Assembly: GCA_030916575.1 (NCBI GenBank)
Contig: JAUPWJ010000051.1
Location: 1-10,268 of the forward strand
DNA from: Patescibacteria group bacterium
Lineage (GTDB): Bacteria > Patescibacteriota > Minisyncoccia > Phycocordibacterales > UBA9973
Direction of reading: 5' to 3'
DNA: 10,268 bases
Below are positions 1 through 7,691 of this stretch, in pieces. The notes beneath the pieces are model-generated. The model made no database searches, had not been told where the DNA came from, and saw only the letters and a list, made by a program, of their open reading frames with translations. The position numbers and the translations under genes were made by a program. Each line of letters opens with the position of its first letter. Position 1 is the stretch's first letter.

Positions 1-1376
1 TAATTAAAAAAATTTACGACCCGGCTTGTGGTACATCGGGTATGCTTTCGGTTTCAAAGGACTACATATTAGAAAATATTAACAAAGATGCCGAAATATT
101 CCTTTATGGTCAAGAATTAAATTCTGTCACATATGCTGTTGCCAAATCAGACATGCTTATAAAAGGTGACAACCCTGACCTGGTTCGTGGTGGCGAAAAA
201 GACCATTCAAAGGCAAGTACATTATCCAACGACCAATTCTTTGGCGAGGTTTTTGATTATGGAATTAGTAACCCGCCATATGGTGTGGATTGGAAAAAAG
301 ACAAAGACGCCGTCGACCGCGAAGCATCTCGTGGCTATGCCGGGCGTTTTGGCGCTGGGACTCCGCGTATTTCAGATGGACAACTACTATTTTTGCAACA
401 CCTGATTTCAAAAATGAAGCCCGAAGCTGATGGTGGTTCACGCATTGCGATTGTCCACAATGGCTCACCTTTGTTTACTGGAGATGCTGGTAGTGGCGAA
501 AGTGAAATTCGACGTTGGATATTAGAGAAAGATTTATTGGAAACTATCGTGGCATTGCCCGACCAATTGTTCTATAACACCGGCATTAATACATACCTAT
601 GGTTTGTGACAAATAGAAAATCAAAGGAACGTAAAGGCAAAGTTCAACTTATTGATGCACGAACATTTTTCAAAAAGACTCGCAAAAGCTTGGGTAGTAA
701 GCGCCATGAAATAGACACCAATCACAAAAAGGAAATATTAGATATTTATGAAAGTTTTACTGAGGGTGAATTTTCAAAGATTTTCAAAACAACCGATTTT
801 GCGTATAGACAAATAACTATCGAACGCCCACTTCGTTTGAAATTCGATTTTACAGATGCAAAAATAAAAGAATTGTTAGAAGTTTTTGACATCAAAGATA
901 ACAAAACTGGCATGAAGGATTTTATAGAATCTTTTGAAAATCAAATCATAACTAATAAAAAAGTATTAGACGAAAGAATTGCAGATTATATAAAACAACA
1001 CAAAACTATCAAACTTACTGCCGGGCAATATAAAAAGTTTATTTCTATAGCTGGTGAGTGTGATGAAAATTCAGAAATTTGTGTAGACAAAGATGGTAAT
1101 ATCGAACCCGATGGCGAACTTCGTGATTATGAAAATGTACCATTTGAAATGGATATTTATGAATATTTCAATAAAGAGGTAAAGCCATATGTGCCTGATG
1201 CTTGGATCAATGAATCAGTGGTGGACCACAAAGACAGCAAGGTGGGTGTGGTAGGCTATGAAATCCCATTTACTAGATATTTCTATAAATACGAAGCGCC
1301 AAGAAGTTTGGAGGCTATTGAGACTGATATAGAAAGGGTTGAAAATGAATTATTAGACTTATTAAAGCAATTATAA
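1..1376 (+). CDS. hsdM: Type I restriction enzyme modification subunit HsdM (5'-truncated by window edge)
   Basis: This is the N6-adenine DNA methyltransferase subunit of a type I RM complex (M2S, or R2M2S with HsdR), which transfers methyl groups from S-adenosylmethionine to host DNA. The frame is open from base 3, so the first ATG at 42 is internal and not the start. The SAM-binding motif I DPACGTSG is encoded at 18-41, just upstream of that ATG. The catalytic motif IV NPPY lies at 270-281. The C-terminal part has the usual HsdM pattern, with ENVPF, a KPYVPDAWI stretch and GYEIPFTRYFYKYE, ending in a helix rich in Glu and Leu that normally contacts HsdS. The N-terminal helical domain is missing because it lies outside the window. 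One base separates its stop from the next gene, so it is the first visible gene of the operon. The operon promoter must lie upstream of the window. Confidence 0.96.
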   Translation, partial: IKKIYDPACGTSGMLSVSKDYILENINKDAEIFLYGQELNSVTYAVAKSDMLIKGDNPDLVRGGEKDHSKASTLSNDQFFGEVFDYGISNPPYGVDWKKDKDAVDREASRGYAGRFGAGTPRISDGQLLFLQHLISKMKPEADGGSRIAIVHNGSPLFTGDAGSGESEIRRWILEKDLLETIVALPDQLFYNTGINTYLWFVTNRKSKERKGKVQLIDARTFFKKTRKSLGSKRHEIDTNHKKEILDIYESFTEGEFSKIFKTTDFAYRQITIERPLRLKFDFTDAKIKELLEVFDIKDNKTGMKDFIESFENQIITNKKVLDERIADYIKQHKTIKLTAGQYKKFISIAGECDENSEICVDKDGNIEPDGELRDYENVPFEMDIYEYFNKEVKPYVPDAWINESVVDHKDSKVGVVGYEIPFTRYFYKYEAPRSLEAIETDIERVENELLDLLKQL

Positions 1377-1377
1377 A

Positions 1378-1698
1378 ATGTATAAATCAGATATTATAAA
1401 GGCAATAGAAAATCAACAGATGATTAGAATTCATTGGAAAAAAGAAACCACTGGACAATATTCTGAGTGTGACTTTGCTCCGTATGATATATTCCCAAAA
1501 ACAAAGAAGGGCTCTTACTATGAACGCGATATCTTGTTGGGTGTAGAACATGAAAAATTTGGCTACAAAGATCATGTTGCAAATATTTATTTAGATACAA
1601 TTCAAAGTGTTAGTATTTTGAATCAGCATTTTGATGGAAACGAAGTCAGAAGAATTATAAATCCAAAATATAATCCCGTAATTCATCGTAATTGGTAA
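1378..1698 (+). CDS. Small WYL-domain-like protein inside the hsd operon
   Basis: This 106-aa protein sits between hsdM and hsdS with 1-nt gaps on both sides, so it is almost certainly co-translated with them. The pattern resembles a lone WYL domain, the Sm-like beta-barrel used as a ligand sensor in many defence regulators. It has a helix IIKAIENQQ, a strand MIRIHWKKE, then FAPYDIFP, a strand RDILLG, and NIYLDTIQSVSIL where WYL proteins usually carry RxFxLDRI. The signature W-Y-L and the arginines of that last motif are not conserved. There is no helix-turn-helix, so a direct DNA-binding role is unlikely. It may sense a ligand or modulate the RM complex or the downstream PIN pair. The family call rests on pattern resemblance alone, and a diverged subdomain of unrelated origin remains possible. 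Confidence 0.6.
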   Translation: MYKSDIIKAIENQQMIRIHWKKETTGQYSECDFAPYDIFPKTKKGSYYERDILLGVEHEKFGYKDHVANIYLDTIQSVSILNQHFDGNEVRRIINPKYNPVIHRNW

Positions 1699-1699
1699 T

Positions 1700-2971
1700 A
1701 TGCAAACACTAAAACTTACAAAAAAATACGAAACATATCCTGAATGCAAAGATTCGGGGGTTGATTGGTTGGGTAAAATCCCGAAAGATTGGGGATTAGA
1801 AAAGTTAAAAAATAAGTTTAATTTTGAGAAAGGAAAAGATGCGGCTAAATTTACTCAAGATTATATAGGACATGAAAAAAATATAGGCAATTATCCTGTA
1901 TACAGCGGGCAAACAGAAAATAATGGAATAATGGGAAATATAAATTCATATGAATATGATCTTAGTGCTCCTGCAATATTCACGACAACTGTTGGGGCTA
2001 AAGCCATGACCCCATTAGTTTTGAATGGTAAATTTAATCTTTCTCAGAATTGTCTTTTAATGGTTCCTAAAAATAGAGATACTGATTCTCGTTTTTTCTA
2101 CTATCAGTTATTCGGTTTATTTAAAAGTATGAAAGACGAAATTCCTTCACATATGCAACCCTCATTGAGAGTTAGTGATTTAAATAAATCATCAGTCGTA
2201 TATATTTCACCAGAAAACCAAACAAAAATTTCAAATTACCTAGATGAAAAGACAAAAAATATTGATCAAATAATTGAGAAAAAACAAAAACTTATTGAGC
2301 TTTTGCGTGAAAAACGCACAACGATTATTAATAATGCGGTTACAAAATTTAATGTAGAAGGTAGAACAGGAAAAATAAAACATTTAGTTAAGTCTATTGA
2401 ATCTGGTATTTGGGGTGATAACCCTTTAGAAAATTATGATGATATAAAATGTCTTCGTGTGGCTGACTTTGATTATGAAAACCTGAGTTTTTCTCAAGTT
2501 GAAACAATTAGGAATAATCCTAATTTATCAAAGAAAAAAATATTAAAAAAAGGTGATATTTTGGTTGAAAAATCTGGTGGTGGTGAAAAAACTCCTGTAG
2601 GTAGAGCTATCCTTTTTAATTCTGATGAAAAAATGGTATGTGCTAACTTTATAGATATTATTAGGGTTAATACAGATAAAATTTTACCAGAATTTTTAGT
2701 GTTTTATTTGTCATATATATATTCAGGAAGAATAAATACTAAATATATTAAGCAAAATACAGGTATTCAAAATATGGACATTAAAACTTATTTTAGTGAA
2801 ATGATTACTATCCCGGATTTAAATACCCAAAAAGATATTATTATTACTATTTATAAAAAAATGAATATTTTTGATAGTGCTTTAAAAAAGGTTGAAAAAT
2901 CACTCGAAACATTACAAGAATTTAAATCCTCGTTAATATCAAATGTCGTAACAGGAAAAGTAAAAATATAG
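1700..2971 (+). CDS. hsdS: Type I restriction enzyme specificity subunit HsdS
   Basis: HsdS chooses the bipartite DNA target of the complex and bridges two HsdM subunits. The 423 aa show the typical duplicated layout. An N-terminal signature with DSGVDWLGKIPKDW lies at residues 18-31. Target recognition domain 1 spans about 32-170, followed by a central coiled-coil spacer at about 180-215 (KLIELLREKRTTIINNAVTK). Recognition domain 2 spans about 225-375, with a second spacer at about 385-420 (LETLQEFKSSLISNVVTGK). The two spacers resemble each other, as expected from the internal pseudo-symmetry. The length is normal and no break is seen. The recognition sequence cannot be predicted by eye. 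After the conserved first 30 codons the DNA becomes visibly more AT-rich than hsdM, as expected for exchangeable recognition domains. The start is 1 nt after the previous stop and no Shine-Dalgarno is visible. Confidence 0.95.
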   Translation: MQTLKLTKKYETYPECKDSGVDWLGKIPKDWGLEKLKNKFNFEKGKDAAKFTQDYIGHEKNIGNYPVYSGQTENNGIMGNINSYEYDLSAPAIFTTTVGAKAMTPLVLNGKFNLSQNCLLMVPKNRDTDSRFFYYQLFGLFKSMKDEIPSHMQPSLRVSDLNKSSVVYISPENQTKISNYLDEKTKNIDQIIEKKQKLIELLREKRTTIINNAVTKFNVEGRTGKIKHLVKSIESGIWGDNPLENYDDIKCLRVADFDYENLSFSQVETIRNNPNLSKKKILKKGDILVEKSGGGEKTPVGRAILFNSDEKMVCANFIDIIRVNTDKILPEFLVFYLSYIYSGRINTKYIKQNTGIQNMDIKTYFSEMITIPDLNTQKDIIITIYKKMNIFDSALKKVEKSLETLQEFKSSLISNVVTGKVKI

Positions 2972-2975
2972 ACTT

Positions 2976-4181
2976 ATGAGATTAAAATCAGAAAGATTAG
3001 ATGCTGTTGAATTGGACAACGAAGTCTTTAAAAAACTTCTAAACTTTTATCCAGAAGAAAAACTCATGGAACATGAGGTATTTAAGAATGCATTTAATGT
3101 AAGCTCAATTACCTATAATGAGCTAAAGAGCATAAGTGAAAAGATACATCTTCCTTGGCAGATGTTTTTACTTGATATGGATAATTTAAAAAGAGAATTA
3201 GAAAATATTGAAAAAAATAGATTAGATAAGTTTCCAAAAGAGCTGCTCCAAATACATAAAAGAAAATCTGCAGGAGAAGTAACCTCAAAAAGGATTATTG
3301 ATCGACAAATAAGAACACAGTCTTTTGTGGTGTCTCAGTTACCAGAAAATTTTGTTTGTGATTTTTCAGGTTCTTTGAAGGGTAAGGATATGCAAAATTG
3401 CGTAAATCACATTATTAGTTATTTTGATATTGATTTGAATTATTTTAGGTCTAGAGAATCAGGTGAAAAAGCAAAAGAATATCTTATTCAGCAAATTCAT
3501 TTAAAGGGTAATATTAATATATCACAAGGTGTTAGAAAAAATGGTATTTTACCTGAAGTTAAAAACACATCCACTTTGTACAAAAATACTAGCGGTTTTG
3601 TTGTTAAAGATAAAAAAATACCTTTTATTTTCTTACCCAGCGAACTTAACCCGAATGAAAATCATTTCAGACAAATATATACTTTAATGTACTTGATTGT
3701 TATTATTGGAATGGAAGAGTATTCACACGCTATTGAAAATTATTCGATTCAAAAAATAAGAGATGATAAAAAATTTAAATTAATTAATGATGTTGTTTCT
3801 GAAATACTTTTACCCACATCTATAACTAATAGCCTAGGTTTTAATTCTATTGATAGAGATATGGTCAATAAGCTAAAGGATGAATATAAGATTTCTTACA
3901 CAGCAATTTTGTTTGTTTTAAGAATTAGAAAAAAAATTGATAAAGAATACTATGAATCATTAAAACTTCCAGAAAGGGAAATCAGTGTTTTTATAGAGAT
4001 AAAAAAATGGTTTAACCAACCTCATATAATAACTTCGGTAAGAAAATTTTGCGGGGATGTTGCTTTTGAAAAAGTTAATAATGCTATTAAAAATAATTCA
4101 ATTTATCCAAATCAAGCGCAAATGATTATTTTTGGTCGATTTAGAAAAGATAAATGGAGTGATTATAGATCAAAAATATGA
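2976..4181 (+). CDS. Degenerate ImmA/IrrE-fold protein (HEXXH lost), putative antitoxin partner of the PIN protein
   Basis: This 401-aa protein has the architecture of XRE-COG2856 (ImmA/IrrE) proteins with worn-down ends. Residues 46-66 (TYNELKSISEKIHLPWQMFLL) resemble the segment that follows the XRE helix-turn-helix in that family, but a full helix-turn-helix is not recognisable. Residues 207-222 (GFVVKDKKIPFIFLPS) match the strand pair before the catalytic helix. Where TLAHELGHxxLG is expected, residues 236-245 read TLMYLIVIIG, so both metal-ligand histidines and the glutamate are replaced. Residues 270-281 (INDVVSEILLPT) match the later NxFAxxLLMP helix, followed by a helix typical of the family. 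It is therefore probably a non-peptidase binding protein. Its stop overlaps the start of the PIN gene by 4 nt (ATGA), the usual arrangement of coupled toxin-antitoxin genes. The fold call is inference from motif spacing. Confidence 0.6.
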   Translation: MRLKSERLDAVELDNEVFKKLLNFYPEEKLMEHEVFKNAFNVSSITYNELKSISEKIHLPWQMFLLDMDNLKRELENIEKNRLDKFPKELLQIHKRKSAGEVTSKRIIDRQIRTQSFVVSQLPENFVCDFSGSLKGKDMQNCVNHIISYFDIDLNYFRSRESGEKAKEYLIQQIHLKGNINISQGVRKNGILPEVKNTSTLYKNTSGFVVKDKKIPFIFLPSELNPNENHFRQIYTLMYLIVIIGMEEYSHAIENYSIQKIRDDKKFKLINDVVSEILLPTSITNSLGFNSIDRDMVNKLKDEYKISYTAILFVLRIRKKIDKEYYESLKLPEREISVFIEIKKWFNQPHIITSVRKFCGDVAFEKVNNAIKNNSIYPNQAQMIIFGRFRKDKWSDYRSKI

Positions 4182-4615
4182 AAATTATAGATACAAACAT
4201 TTTAAATAAATTTGTAAAAGGAGAAATCATACTTGATTTGTCTAATGGATTTTATATTACAGATGATTTAAAAAATGAAATTGATAATCTTAAGTCAATT
4301 TCCTCTGAATACAAGAGACAAGCAGAAAGAATAACGTTTATAGATATTAAAAACCATCCTCATTTTAATGAAGCTAAATATCTAGAAAATTACAAACAAT
4401 CGATAAATAAATACAATAGTATTGTATCCTTTTATGGTTTAAAAGGCCTGGGTGATATTTCGATTATTGCAATGATTTCAACAATTATAAATCACCCTAA
4501 CCCAACACTGTTCGAAGGTAATGATATAATTGAAATAATTACGCACGATGGACCCTTAAAGGATGTTTTAGGAGAAAAGTTTGGGAAAAAGATTATCATT
4601 AACGATCCTATGTAA
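4178..4615 (+). CDS. PIN-like domain nuclease, putative toxin
   Basis: This 145-aa protein has the pattern of a PIN-domain endoribonuclease, a Mg2+-dependent RNase fold common in toxins. It opens with MKIIDTNIL, giving acidic residue D5. The other expected acidic positions are E34 in TDDLKNEIDNL, D93 in GLGDISIIAMI and D124 in THDGPL. All four are present in the correct order and roughly correct spacing, so the site looks functional. The target RNA cannot be read from sequence. The start is fixed by the 4-nt ATGA overlap with the IrrE-like gene, suggesting translational coupling, and hsdR begins 6 nt after its stop. DUF4411-type PIN proteins are known partners of COG2856 proteins and may be the nearest family, but I cannot confirm membership. 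Like hsdS and the IrrE-like gene, it is more AT-rich than hsdM and hsdR. Confidence 0.72.
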   Translation: MKIIDTNILNKFVKGEIILDLSNGFYITDDLKNEIDNLKSISSEYKRQAERITFIDIKNHPHFNEAKYLENYKQSINKYNSIVSFYGLKGLGDISIIAMISTIINHPNPTLFEGNDIIEIITHDGPLKDVLGEKFGKKIIINDPM

Positions 4616-4621
4616 AATAAC

Positions 4622-7591
4622 ATGACACAAAAAACAAACACAAAAGAATCAGGGTTCGAGGAGTTTATTGAAAATGAACTGGTGAATAGTCAGGGGTATT
4701 TGTCGCGGCAAAGTTCAAGTTATGACAAGGCTCTTTGTATGGATACCGAGCTTGTTTTGGAATTTATTCAAAAGACTCAAAATGAAAGTTGGGCTAAATT
4801 GGCCGAGCAGTATGGAGATGAAGTGGGCGAGAAGTTCTTGGCACGATTAGATGACGAGGTAAATGCTCGCGGGCTTTTGGATGTACTGCGCACTGGTGTG
4901 TCTGACAGGGGTGAGAGGTTCCGTTTGGCATATTTCAAGCCCGAGAATAGTAGGAATTCTGAAACATTGGCTGATTATGCGGGTAATATTCTCAGTGTCA
5001 TGCGCCAGGTTAAATACAGTGCAAAGAATGAAAATTCTATTGATATGGTTTTGTTTGTAAACGGCTTGCCTTTGTTTACTGTTGAATTAAAAAATCAATT
5101 TACAGGGCAAAATGTAATCAATGCTATTTCGCAATATCGTACCGATCGTGATCAAAAAGAAAGGCTACTTTCTTTCAAAAGATGCTTAACACATTTTGCT
5201 ATGGATACCGACCAAGCGTATATGACAACAAGGCTTGAAGGTTTGAATACTTATTTCTTGCCATTTAACAAAGGCAACAAAGGTTCATCGGGTAACCCCG
5301 AGGCGCCAAAAGGTAAATATAAAACTCATTATTTGTGGGATGAGGTTTGGGTTAAAGACAGTGTTTTTGATTTAATAAGTAATTTTATTCAAGAAGTAGT
5401 TGAAGAGAAGAAGGACAAAAATGGCAAGATAAGAAGGGAAGAGAAAATAATTTTCCCTCGATATCATCAGTTGGAAGCTGTTCGCAAATTAGTGACTGAT
5501 GCGCAAATAAATGGTGCAGGTAAAAATTATCTAATTCAGCACAGTGCCGGTTCGGGTAAAAGTAATACTATTGCATGGGTAGCGCATAGGTTGGCGGAAC
5601 TTCATAATGAAAATGGTCAAAATGTTTTCGATGGTGTTATTGTCGTGACCGATCGTCGGGTGCTGGATAAACAATTGTCTGATACAGTTAAAAGCTTTAG
5701 CCAAATTGTGGGTCTGGTAAAACATGTTGAATCATCTGCTGAACTGAAGGAGGGTATTGAAAAGGGTACTAGAATTCTAACAAGTACTTTGCAAAAATTC
5801 CCAGTAATTGTTGATAGTATTGAAAAAACCGAAGGTAAAAAATTTGCTGTAATTATTGACGAGGCCCATTCATCACAATCGGGCGAAAGTGCGGCTGATC
5901 TAAGGCAGGCATTAACATTAGATGAAGCAGAAAAAGACGAAGAGAAGGCCGAGAAAGCTTTTAAAACAGTTGAAGATCAAATAATAGAACGCATGAAAGC
6001 GCGCAAGGTAGCATCGCCTAATTTGTCATTTTTTGCTTTTACAGCAACACCAAAACAAAAGACATTGGAATTATTCGGCACAGAGGATACACTGACTGGT
6101 AAATTTGGTCCGTTTTCATTGTATTCAATGAAGCAAGCAATTGAAGAAAAGTTTATTTTAGACGTGTTAAAAAATTACACAACTTATCAAACATATTTTG
6201 GGCTTTTGAAAAAGGTAGAGGATGATCCCGAATTCGACAAGAAAAAGGCTCAAAGATTAATGGTGGGTTATGTCGAGCGTCACGAGCATGCGATTGATAA
6301 AAAGGTGGCAATAATGGCCGAACATTTTGAAGAGAAAATTGCTGGTTTAATAAATGGTAAAGCTAAAGCTATGGTGGTTACTAAATCACGTTTGCATGCA
6401 GTGCGTTATAAAATTGCTTTTGATAAATATCTAAAAGAGAAGGGTTATAATCACAAAACATTGGTGGCATTTTCAAGTACAGTTAAAGATGTTGATACAA
6501 AATTAGAATACACCGAAGGTCAAATGAATAGTATCCCTGAAAGCCAAACAGCTGAAGAATTCAAAAAAGACGAATACAAGTTTCTAATTGTTGCCGAAAA
6601 ATACCAAACCGGATTTGACCAACCATTGTTGTCGGTAATGTATGTCGACAAAAAGTTGGGCGGTGTTAGTGCAGTACAAACATTGTCACGTCTAAATCGT
6701 ACAACTTATGCCAAGCAAGATACCTTTGTGTTGGACTTTGTGAATGATACTGATGATATTAAAGAGGCTTTCCAACCATATTACACAACTACAATACTTT
6801 CAGAGGCGACAAATCCAAATATACTGCATGATTTAGAACGTGACGTGTTAGGTTTTAAATTCTTTACTGATTTTGAAGTAAATGGATTTATTGATGAATA
6901 TTTTGGTAATGCGACACCTGATGTATTGAATAATATAATTGACAATGTAGTAATGCGCATAAGTGAAGAAAATTTAACCGCTGAAGAAATGGAGAGTTTC
7001 AAAACTACAGTTTTTGATTATCTTAAAAAGTATGCGTTTATTTCACAAATTGTTACTTTTGAAAATCCTCAACTTGAAAAGTTGTTTATCTTCTTGAAAT
7101 TCTTAGTCAAAAAACTACCGAAGAGGGAAAATCCTTTGCCGTACGAAGTACTTGAAGCAATTGATATGGAAACATACAAAGTTGAAAAAAAGGTAGAGAC
7201 AAATGTTTTGCTTGAAAATAAAGATGGCGAAATTGATCCAATGGGTGGTGGTGGAGATGGTCATACTGGTCCAGAAGATGAAATAGATATGCTCTCAAAA
7301 ATTATTAAAGAAATAAATGACAGATATGGTACGAATTTCAGTGATTCTGACAAGGTAATATTAAATGATTTAAGTCTAAGATTGTTAAAGAGTGATATAT
7401 TGCAAGGCTCGGTTAAAAATAATAGTAAAGATTCTGCTAAACTAAAATTTGATCAGTTGTTCCAAGATGAACTTGTTGGTGTTTTGGATAATCACTTTAA
7501 TTTATACCAAAAGCTTGACCAAAATCCCGAACTTAAAAAATTCGTTCAAGAGCGTGTATTTGAGTATGTTGTTAGAAAGATTAAGGTTTAA
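4622..7591 (+). CDS. hsdR: Type I restriction endonuclease subunit HsdR
   Basis: HsdR is the motor and nuclease of the RM complex: it translocates DNA using ATP and cuts at a distance from unmethylated sites. The 989 aa are near full family length. The N-terminal PD-(D/E)XK nuclease shows D141 and E155-L-K157 (TVELKNQF), followed by the ISQYRTDR helix. The superfamily 2 helicase part carries Walker A HSAGSGKS at 307-314, DEAH at 413-416, FTATP at 473-477, QTGFDQP at 662-668 and QTLSRLNR at 686-693. The C-terminal helical region, about 780-989, normally docks on HsdM, and an acidic, Gly-rich stretch near residues 870-890 looks like a linker. All key residues are present, so restriction should be active. 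It is the last gene of the operon. No clear terminator hairpin follows it, and no Shine-Dalgarno precedes it. Confidence 0.96.
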   Translation: MTQKTNTKESGFEEFIENELVNSQGYLSRQSSSYDKALCMDTELVLEFIQKTQNESWAKLAEQYGDEVGEKFLARLDDEVNARGLLDVLRTGVSDRGERFRLAYFKPENSRNSETLADYAGNILSVMRQVKYSAKNENSIDMVLFVNGLPLFTVELKNQFTGQNVINAISQYRTDRDQKERLLSFKRCLTHFAMDTDQAYMTTRLEGLNTYFLPFNKGNKGSSGNPEAPKGKYKTHYLWDEVWVKDSVFDLISNFIQEVVEEKKDKNGKIRREEKIIFPRYHQLEAVRKLVTDAQINGAGKNYLIQHSAGSGKSNTIAWVAHRLAELHNENGQNVFDGVIVVTDRRVLDKQLSDTVKSFSQIVGLVKHVESSAELKEGIEKGTRILTSTLQKFPVIVDSIEKTEGKKFAVIIDEAHSSQSGESAADLRQALTLDEAEKDEEKAEKAFKTVEDQIIERMKARKVASPNLSFFAFTATPKQKTLELFGTEDTLTGKFGPFSLYSMKQAIEEKFILDVLKNYTTYQTYFGLLKKVEDDPEFDKKKAQRLMVGYVERHEHAIDKKVAIMAEHFEEKIAGLINGKAKAMVVTKSRLHAVRYKIAFDKYLKEKGYNHKTLVAFSSTVKDVDTKLEYTEGQMNSIPESQTAEEFKKDEYKFLIVAEKYQTGFDQPLLSVMYVDKKLGGVSAVQTLSRLNRTTYAKQDTFVLDFVNDTDDIKEAFQPYYTTTILSEATNPNILHDLERDVLGFKFFTDFEVNGFIDEYFGNATPDVLNNIIDNVVMRISEENLTAEEMESFKTTVFDYLKKYAFISQIVTFENPQLEKLFIFLKFLVKKLPKRENPLPYEVLEAIDMETYKVEKKVETNVLLENKDGEIDPMGGGGDGHTGPEDEIDMLSKIIKEINDRYGTNFSDSDKVILNDLSLRLLKSDILQGSVKNNSKDSAKLKFDQLFQDELVGVLDNHFNLYQKLDQNPELKKFVQERVFEYVVRKIKV

Positions 7592-7653
7592 TTATGGAAA
7601 AAGATAGGGATTAAAGGTGTCAGGTACCATTAAAGTAGCTGATTTTTAGAAAT

Positions 7654-7682
7654 TTGGCAGGATCTATAAAAAGGTCTATGAT
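7654..7682 (+). promoter_or_regulatory. Sigma-70-type promoter of sppA
   Basis: TTGGCA at 7654-7659 (one mismatch to TTGACA) is separated by exactly 17 bp from TATGAT at 7677-7682 (one mismatch to TATAAT). Transcription would start near 7689, giving a leader of only about 3 nt before the sppA ATG at 7692. AGAGGT at 7683-7688 is a possible but poorly spaced Shine-Dalgarno, and it would lie mostly upstream of this start. The box separates sppA from the RM operon. Confidence 0.6.
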
Positions 7683-7691
7683 AGAGGTAGT

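Noticed and set aside
265..468. Reverse-strand open frame inside hsdM
   Set aside because: It lies opposite strongly conserved HsdM motifs and encodes no recognisable protein.
2976..4181. The gene between hsdS and the PIN gene as a second HsdS or anti-restriction protein
   Set aside because: It lacks the repeated spacer and recognition-domain layout of HsdS, and its motif order fits an IrrE-like fold better.
4170..4185. TGA at the end of the IrrE-like gene as a recoded Gly or Trp codon
   Set aside because: The TGA forms a normal ATGA overlap with the PIN start, and no in-frame TGA occurs within any gene, so the standard bacterial code fits.
7592..7653. Intrinsic terminator after hsdR
   Set aside because: No stem of useful length followed by a T-run could be found. 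The ATTTTTAG run at about 7642 has no hairpin before it.
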